Positions 1 to 7,900 of a stretch of 12,855 bases of DNA are shown piece after piece. The notes beneath the pieces were generated by a model. It was not told the origin of the DNA and did not search any database. It saw nothing but the letters and a program-made list of their open reading frames with translations. Position 1 is the stretch's first letter. Every line of letters begins with the position of its first letter. The DNA is taken from positions 315 to 13,169 of the forward strand of contig PLLI01000014.1 of assembly GCA_003140915.1 (NCBI GenBank). The letters are read 5' to 3'. The position numbers and the translations under genes are program-made. This DNA comes from Candidatus Omnitrophota bacterium (GTDB lineage Bacteria; Omnitrophota; Gorgyraeia; 2-01-FULL-45-10).

Positions 1-269
1 TCCTGTGCAATGTCCGCGCTCTTATAGCCTGTAGCGATAATTACCTTCAGGGATGGATTAATCTTTCTTATCTCCTTAAGTGTCGCGAGCCCGTCTTTCT
101 TGGGCATCTTCACATCGAGGATCACGATATCAATAGGTTTTGCTTTAATTTTCTGGATGGCGTCATCGCCAGATTCGGCGAAAGCAAGGTCGTGGTCTTT
201 TTCCAGGATAAGTTTAAGAGACTCTCGTATCCCTTCTTCATCGTCACATATAAGTATCGATCTTCGCAT
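1..269 (-). CDS. Response regulator, receiver domain (3' end outside window)
   Basis: The protein is a CheY-like phosphoacceptor receiver domain of a two-component pathway, acting in the cytoplasm. Only the first 89 residues are present because the gene runs off the window. The start MRRSILICDDEE gives the acidic Mg-binding cluster at D9, D10 and E11. The phosphoacceptor is D52 in ILDVKMP, and T80 in IIATGYKS is the conserved switch Thr/Ser. The conserved Lys would lie beyond the edge, and whether an output domain follows cannot be seen. The ATG at 269 has a good ribosome-binding site (AGGAG, 280-276). That site overlaps the stop codon of the upstream XRE-cupin gene, so the two genes are probably cotranscribed and translationally coupled. 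No partner histidine kinase is in view. Confidence 0.9.
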   Translation of the reverse strand, partial: MRRSILICDDEEGIRESLKLILEKDHDLAFAESGDDAIQKIKAKPIDIVILDVKMPKKDGLATLKEIRKINPSLKVIIATGYKSADIAQ

Positions 270-278
270 GTGTTTCTC

Positions 279-830
279 CTATAGTGTTGGCGGACATGTT
301 ACGCAGATCAAACGCGCCTCTCCTGATCCCATGTTCTTAAAATAGTGTGGAAGGGATGATTCGAAGTATAGTGTATCGTCCTTATTTAAATTATATTTTT
401 CATCCCCGATATTAGCCTCGATCTTCCCGTCAAGGACGTATATGAATTTCTCGATACCCAGCCTTGTCTCCTCCTTGTGAGTGGCACCGCTCTTATTTAT
501 CTTTATCAGGACAGGCATCATCTTCTTGTCGAGCACCCTTGAGGCGAGCATTTCTGAGGATGCGCTCTTAGCATGAACAAATACGTCGGTGCGCGCCTTC
601 TTCGTCTGGACTTCGACCTCCTTCTTTGAGTGTCCGAGGTCTTTGTAAAGTTCGGGGAGGGCCATATCAAGTGCGGCGGCGATCTTCATATGCGATTCAA
701 GCGTGCCGGTCATCTTGCAGTTCTCGATCCTGCTAAGGGTAGCGAGTGCGACACCGGACCTCTGAGCGAGCTCGATGAGAGTCATCTTCTTCTCTTCCCT
801 GAATTTATTTATTATTTCTCCTACTTGCAT
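279..830 (-). CDS. XRE-family HTH regulator with C-terminal cupin domain
   Basis: This is a predicted cytoplasmic DNA-binding regulator of 183 residues. Residues 1-60 form an XRE/Cro-type helix-turn-helix (core TLIELAQRSGVALATLSRIE). A linker of about 45 residues follows, then a cupin_2 beta-barrel at about 105-180 (KFIYVLDGKIE, then LPHYFKNMGSGEA with a cupin-type Pro-His). XRE-cupin proteins usually sense a small molecule or metabolite, but the ligand here is unknown. I chose the ATG at 830 because it has AAGGAG at 845-840. The longer reading from TTG at 857 starts inside the -10 box of the gene's own promoter. The gene heads an operon with the response regulator and is divergent from the secreted-toxin operon. 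Paired inverted repeats in the shared upstream region suggest autoregulation and control of the divergent genes (inference). Confidence 0.9.
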   Translation of the reverse strand: MQVGEIINKFREEKKMTLIELAQRSGVALATLSRIENCKMTGTLESHMKIAAALDMALPELYKDLGHSKKEVEVQTKKARTDVFVHAKSASSEMLASRVLDKKMMPVLIKINKSGATHKEETRLGIEKFIYVLDGKIEANIGDEKYNLNKDDTLYFESSLPHYFKNMGSGEARLICVTCPPTL

Positions 831-839
831 GGGTAAAAG

Positions 840-845
840 CTCCTT
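840..845 (-). promoter_or_regulatory. Ribosome-binding site that fixes the XRE-cupin start
   Basis: On the minus strand AAGGAG lies 9 bases before the ATG at 830-828. It supports that start over the in-frame TTG at 857. Confidence 0.8.
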
Positions 846-856
846 TTTATGGAACA

Positions 857-885
857 AGTATACTGTCTATTTGATGATTTGTCAA
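857..885 (-). promoter_or_regulatory. Sigma70-type promoter of the XRE-cupin/response-regulator operon
   Basis: On the minus strand, TTGACA (885-880) and TATACT (862-857) are separated by exactly 17 bases. Transcription would begin near 850, about 20 bases before the ATG at 830. The -35 box overlaps the right half of an inverted repeat at 871-885, a position where a bound protein would repress. Confidence 0.85.
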
Positions 886-923
886 GATAGATACGCACTT
901 TCCTGAATTTGATAAAAAATCAA
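871..923. promoter_or_regulatory. Pair of 15-base inverted repeats, candidate operators
   Basis: Two sites share the pattern TTGAT-N5-RTCAA. Site 1 (871-885) is TTGAT-GATTT-GTCAA and overlaps the minus-strand -35 box. Site 2 (909-923) is TTGAT-AAAAA-ATCAA, and its palindrome extends one base on each side to TTTGAT...ATCAAA. Their centres are 38 bases apart, and both lie between two divergent promoters. Matching symmetry and placement suggest binding sites for a dimeric regulator, most simply the adjacent XRE-cupin protein. The regulator's identity is inferred. Confidence 0.55.
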
Positions 924-930
924 AATAAAC

Positions 931-959
931 TTGACAAAAAAGTAAAGTGATGATATACT
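931..959 (+). promoter_or_regulatory. Sigma70-type promoter of the secreted-toxin operon
   Basis: TTGACA (931-936) and TATACT (954-959) are separated by exactly 17 bases. The start of transcription would fall near 966, giving a leader of about 28 bases before the GTG at 994. This is the only strong promoter I see for the four closely spaced plus-strand genes downstream. Confidence 0.85.
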
Positions 960-983
960 TATTTTGCTTGGCGATAACGTTTC

Positions 984-987
984 GGAG
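984..987 (+). promoter_or_regulatory. Ribosome-binding site that fixes the GTG start at 994
   Basis: GGAG lies six bases before GTG at 994-996. The alternative in-frame TTG at 964 falls at or before the predicted transcription start, so it could hardly be used. Confidence 0.7.
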
Positions 988-993
988 CTCACC

Positions 994-3801
994 GTGATCT
1001 TACCAAATAAAATAAAGTTACCATTTAAAACAATCTCGGCGCTAGTGGCCGGGATTTTTTTATTTTCCGTATTTCCTTCTTATGCTGTTTTTGTCTTTGC
1101 AGCGCAGCCGCCTTTGATAGATTCTGCCGTAGTCCAAAAAGTTGCCCAGGGATATGTGGTTAATATCACAGGTTCAAATCTTGGATCCGCGCAGGGAAGT
1201 TCTCAAATATCGCTGAATGGAACGATAAGCGCCATCGTCAAGACCTGGGCGGATACCTCTATTACATGCGTAATACCTGATTGCGACGTTAACGAAGACG
1301 GTGTAACTGATACCGGGGACGAGGCTGTAGTATTCGGGAATCTGACAGGTTTTAGCCGGGCAGCTGAATCGAATAGATACGATCTAAACAGGGATGGTAA
1401 GGTAAACGCAACCGATGTTCTTATAGTACGGCACAATAGCGGTATTATTCTGCCTAATAACGGAACGCTAAAAGTTATTACAGACTCTGGAGAAAGCAAT
1501 AACGTTGCAGTCTCGCTTTCTTCGTCACCGCCTATACAGCAAACAGCCGATGCCCTTCTTGACGAGACCGAAGCCCTGGCATGCGACTATTTTTACGGTC
1601 AGATCCTTACCTATGATGTCTCATACGGTCTTGTAAAAGACGTAACATGCGGTAACTACGCAAGCATCGCGGCTACCGGTTTTGGCCTAAGCGCACTCTG
1701 TGTCATGGCTAGCCGATATAATACCACCCCTAATTGGCATTTGACGCCAGCGGCCGCCGCCAAGAGGGTAAGCGCTACGCTGGACACGCTCATAAGTATT
1801 CAGAATAAACAATCGACAAACGAAAATCTTTACGGCAAAAAATGTTTCTTCTACCATTTCATCGATTGGTACGGCAAAAGGGAGATGAGTGTAAACTCGG
1901 AAGTTTCTACCGTAGATATGGCTATATTGCTGTCAGGCGTACTGACGGCAGGGCAATACTTTGGCGGTGATATCCAAGTCAAGGCGATCGCTATATTCAA
2001 TGCGGTGGATTGGACCTATTTTCTGAATCCCGCTAATAAGCAATTTTATCACGGCTGGAGCCCGGAGGCGGGGATGATACAACAGACATGGGACAGGCCG
2101 GGTGACGAAACTTTGCTTGTAAGTCTTCTTGCCATAGCATCCAATCCGTTGAATGCCCAGTTTCAGGAAAGCTATTATGCGTTCCCTCGCGTTAAAAATA
2201 GCTACATCAGCCCTGGAGGGGAAACATTCGATCTCTATAATTCTTACAGCGGTTCGCTAGTTACCTATATATTGGCCCATTGCTGGTTTGATTTCGAAAA
2301 ATTGGGCGAGGATATGCCGTCAAATGTACCCGGCGCCAGATACCCGATCCCCGTAAACTGGTGGGATAACTCTATGGCTGCGGCTCGTGCTAACAGGCAG
2401 TTCTGCATCGATAATGCCGGCCAGTACAGTTCATATGGGCCTAACAGCTGGGGCCTCTCCGCCTGCTTCCGTCCGGACAAAACGTATTTTGGAATGAACG
2501 GCGCGCTTCCGCGCGAATATGTACCGCCCTCGGGAGGAGAGCCTGCTTACGACGGCACGGTGCCTCCTCACGGAGCTATCTCTGCACTACCCTTCATGAA
2601 AGGGGACGAAACGCCGGAAGGGCTATCAAGTAATCCATCGTATAAGGCACTGGAACATTATTATAAAGATTATTTTACAACTATATGGGGAGCTTATGGC
2701 CCATACGATTCTTTTAATAACCTGGGCCAGTTTAGCAATCTTTCTGTCGGGATAGACCTTGGTCCGATGGCATTGATGATAGAAAATTATCGTTCCGGAT
2801 TACTCTGGAATGTTTTCATGCAGGATGCCCGGATAGAAAAAGCGAAGCATGCCTTATTCACCGACACCGCCCCGCCTGTAATTACCGGATTTACGGTTAA
2901 TAATCCCGATAGTCCGATTCCCGGCTACACCGCTTCACCGACAGTGAATGTTACGATGGCCGATTACGATGCCGCGGGCACTGTAGCGAAATGGCTCATA
3001 ACCGAAACGCAGACTCAGCCTATCGCAGCCGATTTTAATACAAGCGGCTCAAGCGCGAGGCCCATCGCATATACTATTACTACGGGTGGCGACGGACTGA
3101 AGGCTCTTTACGCGTGGGCCATGGATAATAGTAACAACGTAAGCGTTCTCACCGCGAATTCTCAGGCCCACATATATCTCGATACGACCCCACCGTCTAT
3201 GGGCCCTGTTGTGACAGATGGGCCCAATTCGAACTCAGTCAGTCAATTGCATGCCAGATGGTCGGCTCAGGATGCGGAGTCCGGCATCGCGGAATATCAG
3301 TATCGCATCAGCGATAGCACTGCCGGCGGGTTGATGATCCGCGATTGGACTTCAACGGGCGCTGCAACGGAAGTGACGGCCGCAGGTTTATCGTTAATAA
3401 AGAACCATAGCTATTATTTCAGTGTTAAGGCCAGAAATGGCGCGGGATTATGGAGTAATATAAGCTCAAGCGCCGGTGTAACACTGGTCCAGTCGGCACC
3501 GTCTATAATTAGCATTACGCCTTCTGATGGAAGTGTCTTTGAAATTGGCGCCACCATGCCGTTTAATATTAACGCGTCCGATCCGGAAGGAGATGCCATC
3601 CAATATAAGATAGTAGTTGGTGGCCAGATAATAAGCGATTGGAGCAGCAGTGCGAATTTTAACTGGACGGTAGCTTCTGGGACGCCGGGCATACAACAGG
3701 CCGTAATTTATGCAAAGGATGCGTGGGGCAATGAGGCCTCCGGCAATATGGAAGTATATCTTGCCAGAAAAGCGCTCGACACGCCGCAGCTGCAGTATTA
3801 A
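994..3801 (+). CDS. Secreted PF10091/GH144-type glucanase-like protein with IPT, dockerin and Ig/fn3-like domains
   Basis: This 935-residue exported protein has a Lys-rich N terminus and a hydrophobic core, with a likely signal-peptide cut near VFAA/Q38. An IPT/TIG-like domain spans about 39-175. It is interrupted at 96-149 by two dockerin EF-hand loops: D98-N100-D102-D106-D109 and D130-N132-D134-N138-D141. Residues about 184-624 match the glucoamylase-like family PF10091, which contains GH144 beta-1,2-glucanases. Landmarks are HFIDWYGK, SEVSTVDMAILLSG, DNSMAAARANRQFC, SWGLSAC, DGTVPPH and MIENYRSGLLWNVFM. Acidic candidates are D291, E303 and D308, though no catalytic assignment is proven. 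About 625-930 holds three Ig/fn3-like domains. It is the first gene of the operon, 15 bases before the SpvB-like gene. A cell-envelope or matrix glucan is a plausible substrate, by inference. Confidence 0.85.
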   Translation: MILPNKIKLPFKTISALVAGIFLFSVFPSYAVFVFAAQPPLIDSAVVQKVAQGYVVNITGSNLGSAQGSSQISLNGTISAIVKTWADTSITCVIPDCDVNEDGVTDTGDEAVVFGNLTGFSRAAESNRYDLNRDGKVNATDVLIVRHNSGIILPNNGTLKVITDSGESNNVAVSLSSSPPIQQTADALLDETEALACDYFYGQILTYDVSYGLVKDVTCGNYASIAATGFGLSALCVMASRYNTTPNWHLTPAAAAKRVSATLDTLISIQNKQSTNENLYGKKCFFYHFIDWYGKREMSVNSEVSTVDMAILLSGVLTAGQYFGGDIQVKAIAIFNAVDWTYFLNPANKQFYHGWSPEAGMIQQTWDRPGDETLLVSLLAIASNPLNAQFQESYYAFPRVKNSYISPGGETFDLYNSYSGSLVTYILAHCWFDFEKLGEDMPSNVPGARYPIPVNWWDNSMAAARANRQFCIDNAGQYSSYGPNSWGLSACFRPDKTYFGMNGALPREYVPPSGGEPAYDGTVPPHGAISALPFMKGDETPEGLSSNPSYKALEHYYKDYFTTIWGAYGPYDSFNNLGQFSNLSVGIDLGPMALMIENYRSGLLWNVFMQDARIEKAKHALFTDTAPPVITGFTVNNPDSPIPGYTASPTVNVTMADYDAAGTVAKWLITETQTQPIAADFNTSGSSARPIAYTITTGGDGLKALYAWAMDNSNNVSVLTANSQAHIYLDTTPPSMGPVVTDGPNSNSVSQLHARWSAQDAESGIAEYQYRISDSTAGGLMIRDWTSTGAATEVTAAGLSLIKNHSYYFSVKARNGAGLWSNISSSAGVTLVQSAPSIISITPSDGSVFEIGATMPFNINASDPEGDAIQYKIVVGGQIISDWSSSANFNWTVASGTPGIQQAVIYAKDAWGNEASGNMEVYLARKALDTPQLQY

Positions 3802-3816
3802 AGGAACGCGAAAATT

Positions 3817-4611
3817 ATGAAAAAGATAATCGCGATTATAGGTTTGATAACGATGACGCTCGTCGCGAATGTTAATGCCGCTCCGGTTCTAAAAACTGCG
3901 CCGGTTCTGAAGGAATCGGTGTCAAAAAAGGATGCGGCGTCTGTCAAAACCCAAACCTCCAAGCAGACGGCAACTTCGAAGACGGCTGCCCCTGCAGCTG
4001 CTACAGCCTCTCTCATGAATGTTGAGTCGACCCCGGAGGAGATAGATTCCGGGTCAGTCGGGAAAGGCGCTTCACTCTCGCCTCTTTTAAGCGAATCATT
4101 CCAGACGGACCTTGCTACGGGCAGTGCTACGGCCGGCGTTCCTATCGTAGTTCCTCCCGGGAGGAAGAATATGCAGCCGAGCCTCGGGCTTTCTTATTCG
4201 AGTAATAATCCTGACGGTGTTTGCGGCGTGGGGTGGGGGTTAACCTCCTCCAGTATCCAGCGTTCCGCCAAGAAAGGGATGCCTAAATACGATGCCACGG
4301 ATACGTTCGTCTTTTCTTCAAACGGCTCGAACGGGGATCTCGTACTGATCAATGCCGTGAGCAGTGAATACCGGCAGAAGATAGAGACCGGGTTCATGAA
4401 ATACGTCTTTGACTCCGCGAATTCGAAATGGACAGTTTGGGATAAGGCAGGCGTTAAATATACATTCGGCTCTTCTGTAGCTTCAAGAATATTAAACAGC
4501 GACGGCACCAAAACCTTCGAATGGTTCCTGGATAGGGTGGAAGATGTGTATGGGAATGGGTCTTATTTACTTATGAAAAAGACGCCGGGCAAATATACCT
4601 ATCGAAAGTAA
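3817..4611 (+). CDS. Exported SpvB/TcB N-terminal domain protein, truncated by a frameshift
   Basis: This 264-residue reading frame starts with a clear signal peptide (MKKIIAIIGLITMTLVANVNA). A Lys/Ala/Thr-rich linker runs to about residue 75. The SpvB-type beta-rich domain typical of Salmonella SpvB and the TcB part of toxin complexes follows, with PLLSESFQTDLATG at 89-102, VVPPGRKNMQPSLGLSYSS at 111-129 and GVCGVGWGL ending at 141. The AAGGA at 3801-3805 shares a base with the previous stop, which suggests coupling. After DVYGNGSY the frame loses similarity and stops at 4611. The expected continuation lies in the frame one base back (see 4612-4910). With one base added in the T run at 4566-4568 the protein would be about 364 residues. 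The break is either a mutation, a sequencing error or a recoding site. Confidence 0.85.
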   Translation: MKKIIAIIGLITMTLVANVNAAPVLKTAPVLKESVSKKDAASVKTQTSKQTATSKTAAPAAATASLMNVESTPEEIDSGSVGKGASLSPLLSESFQTDLATGSATAGVPIVVPPGRKNMQPSLGLSYSSNNPDGVCGVGWGLTSSSIQRSAKKGMPKYDATDTFVFSSNGSNGDLVLINAVSSEYRQKIETGFMKYVFDSANSKWTVWDKAGVKYTFGSSVASRILNSDGTKTFEWFLDRVEDVYGNGSYLLMKKTPGKYTYRK

Positions 4612-4910
4612 ATTATACGGTTAACGACTCTGTCGCGCCGGTGTTTTCCGCGGATAAAGAAGTAGATTTTGTTTACGAAACAGGCCGCCCGGATATTACA
4701 TATAATAACCGGACCGGCTGGCAGATAGCGACCGCAGAGAGACTGAAAGAAGTCCAGATAAATGTGGACGGTGCGCTTGTCTGGCGATATGCGCTTACTT
4801 ATATAACAAGCAGCGATACCAATCGTTCGCTTCTCTCTCAGGTCACTCTTTTTGACGCGTCGGGTAATTCGCTTCCGCCGAAAAAATTCACATATCAGAC
4901 GATAGAGTAA
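4612..4910 (+). pseudogene. Frameshifted C-terminal part of the SpvB-like protein
   Basis: This open stretch continues the SpvB-type domain in the -1 frame. In-frame similarity really begins at about 4572 with YEKDAGQIYLSKVNYT, then VDFVYETGRPD, ERLKEVQI and the end PPKKFTYQTIE. It has no credible start of its own: the GTG at 4641 lacks a Shine-Dalgarno sequence and would begin in the middle of a conserved domain. It ends two bases before the ATG of the giant RHS gene, which has only a weak ribosome-binding site. Translation through this frame could therefore matter for expressing the next gene. The frame is well kept, with no further stops, so the shift is recent, a sequencing or assembly error, or programmed. 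Confidence 0.75.
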
Positions 4911-4912
4911 AA

Positions 4913-7900
4913 ATGGCTATACTTAAAAGACTATTATCAGGACTATTGATTGTTGCGCATATAGCGCTCGTTACGCCCCTCTCTGAAGTTTTTGCGATGG
5001 AGAGCGCGAACTTCAAAGTAAACCAAAACGCTGTCTCGTCGGGCGGAGGCAATAATGCAGGCGCAACTACGGTGATCCCGTACTCGAATGCCGCGGAGAG
5101 CGCCATAGGAAATGCCGAAAGTGCCAATTACAAAGTCTCGCTTGGCTACATAAATGCGGTCGCTTCAAATCCCCCGATATTCAGATCGTTAATACCCGAC
5201 GCGAATATGAGGATAGTATGGGATAAAGAACAGCCCTGTCCTGTATTGATCTCTCTCGATACGTTCTTTTTAAGCCCCGACAGTTCGCCTCTTACTTATC
5301 AGGTAGAGGGGAATTCAAATATAGCGGTTGTTATCGATCCCCACTCACACATCGCGAGCTTTACTCAAGTCACGGGCTTTTCCGGATCCGAACTCGTTAG
5401 ATTTGTCGCCACTGACGCAAATCTGAATAGTACCAAGAGTAATTTTGTGGCATTAGTTGTCAAGGGACAGGGAAACAACCGGCCCATCATTTATCCCATT
5501 AACGACATTACCGTGAAGGAGAATGAGCTTGTCCAGGTGACACCTACCGTATTCGACCCGGATGGCAATGTTCTTACCGTAACTTACACTTCGCCGCTCG
5601 ACGATACAGGCAAATGGCAGACCACATATAATGACGCAGGCACATATAAGGTAACTGCGACCGTTTCAGACGGAACACTCAAAGCCTCGGCCACCTTAAA
5701 TGTTATTGTCAAAAATGTCAATCGTCCTCCTGCGATAGATCCGATCCCAAATATAACTGTCAACGAGGGTGACCTCGTCAAGTTAAACGTAGTTGCGCAT
5801 GATCCGGACGGAGACAATGTTATCATTTCTTATCCGGCGCCGCTTGACGCGGACGGAGGCTGGCAGACGACGTATAAAGACGCGGGCACGTATAATTTCA
5901 CCGTAACCGCGTCGGATAGCGACTTGAGCACAACAAGCAATGTCAAAGTTATCGTCAACCCTGTCAACGCACCGCCGCTCGTCCAGCTATACGCGGACAA
6001 AACAAGTCCGGCGGCGAATGAAACTTTTACCGTTTACCTTTTGGCGCAGGATCCTAATGGAGATCAGTTAAAACTGACGCTTAAAATGGACGGCTCTGCA
6101 ATCTCGGGATGCGATAATATCCTGCTCGACGGCCAGGCCTTTTCGAAAAACATTTCGATAGCAAATATCGGAAGCCACACGATCGATGCAGTTGTGACAG
6201 AGGTAGGCGTTTCGGGGTCCCCAAACACAGCAACAGATTCATTAAAGATAAATGTCGATGAGAACTCTTCATCCGACGCATATTTCCCGACATCGGGAGA
6301 CTTTAACGGGGATGGCCTGGCAGACCTCGGTTACTATAACAGGGCTCTCGGCATCTGGAAAGTTCAGCTTTCTAATGGAGATGGAACGTTCGGTCCTGTC
6401 GAATACTGGATATCGAGCGGATTTGGCAATAACGACAGTTATTGTTATCCGATAACGAACGATTTTAACGGCGATGGCAGAACGGACGCTGCTTTTGTAC
6501 GCGTACCGACTTCTAACGGCGCAGGCGCATATATAATGTTAGCACTGTCGACCGGTACGGGTTTTGACGCCCAAACTACAAATTGGCGAAGCACGAGCGC
6601 CGGTAATCTGCAAAACGACTGGCATTATGCAACCTTTACCGGCGATTTTAACGGTGACGGTGTTACCGATGTTGGCCAGATACGCGTTGATAGCAACACT
6701 TCACTTTATGTCGGACTTACAGGCGCTAATCTTGCCGTATCGACCATGGAGAACTGGATCAAGGATGGCAGTCATACCTCCATAAGCGATTTCATGCCGA
6801 TAGTGGCTGACTTTAATGGAGACGGCCTGACAGACCTATGTTTATTTAATAAATCCGCAGGAAGGTGGGCGGTAACGCTCTCAAAAGGCGACAGGTTCGG
6901 CGATACTATGGATTGGCTGACCGGTTTTGGCGCTAACAACGATCCTATTTTGGGAGATTTTAACTGTGACGGCCTTACTGACATCGGCTACATGGTAGCG
7001 GAAAACGGCCAGTGGTCGATAAAATATGCCATATCGGACGGCACAAAGTTTAATCTGAATAACGGCCAGCCATATAACTACCAGACAGGAATACCTGACT
7101 CGGTAACGGGAACATTTATAACTGGCGACTTTAACGGTGACGGCCTTTTTGACGTGGCGGTCTTTGATAAGAGTACACACGAATGGACAGTCAAACTCCA
7201 CCATTCAAAATATCCGGACCTTCTCGTCGGGATAGATAACGGCATAGGCGGCACGACAACAATAACATATAAAGATTCGGCCGCATACGAAAATAACGGT
7301 ACTAACGGGCTTCCCGCGCTTCCTTTCTCGATACGCGTTGTTTCCACCGTTACGCAATCAGACGGCCTCGGCTCTAGTTACACGACGAATTACTTTTATC
7401 GCGACGGATTTTTCGACACTACACAGCGCGAATTCCGCGGATTCGGCTACGTTAAAGTGATAGACGCCGAGGGAAGCTACAAAGAGACATATTTCAATCA
7501 GGACGATATATATAAAGGAAGGCCCTCGAAAGAGGTTGTGCGGGACAAATATGAAAAGATATATTCGCAAGTATCGTATGATTGGCGGGACCAGAAACTC
7601 TTCAGCGATACTGTCGATTATCCATATCTATTCGAGAAGACTTCTACCGCCTATGATCCGAATACAGGAGCGAGTAAAAGCTCCAAGACAACGTTTACTT
7701 ATGATGATTACGGTAACGCCATTAATGTGAAGAACTGGGGTTTCCTCGATGTGACAGGTGATGAGCAGGAAGCCCACGTTACCTATTATTATGATATCGC
7801 AAAATGGATACTCTCAAAGCCCCAAGAAAGTGACATTAAAGACGTTGCAGGCAATATCGTCGCCTCTACAAAATATGAATATTATCCGGACGGCGGTTTG

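Noticed and set aside
831..857. Nine extra N-terminal residues on the XRE-cupin protein
   Set aside because: The TTG at 857 falls in the -10 box of the gene's promoter, and the ATG at 830 has its own AAGGAG.
964..993. Upstream TTG start for the glucanase-like gene
   Set aside because: It lies at or before the predicted transcription start (about 966) and lacks a ribosome-binding site; GTG at 994 has GGAG at the right distance and leads directly into the signal peptide.
4151..4166. Perfect 16-base palindrome TTCCTCCCGGGAGGAA
   Set aside because: It encodes the conserved VPPGRK segment of the SpvB domain and has no loop or flanking duplication, so it is most simply explained by the codons.
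6081..7347. Several overlapping minus-strand open frames across the FG-GAP region
   Set aside because: They are antisense shadows of the repeated DFNGDG codons, with no ribosome-binding sites and no recognisable protein features.
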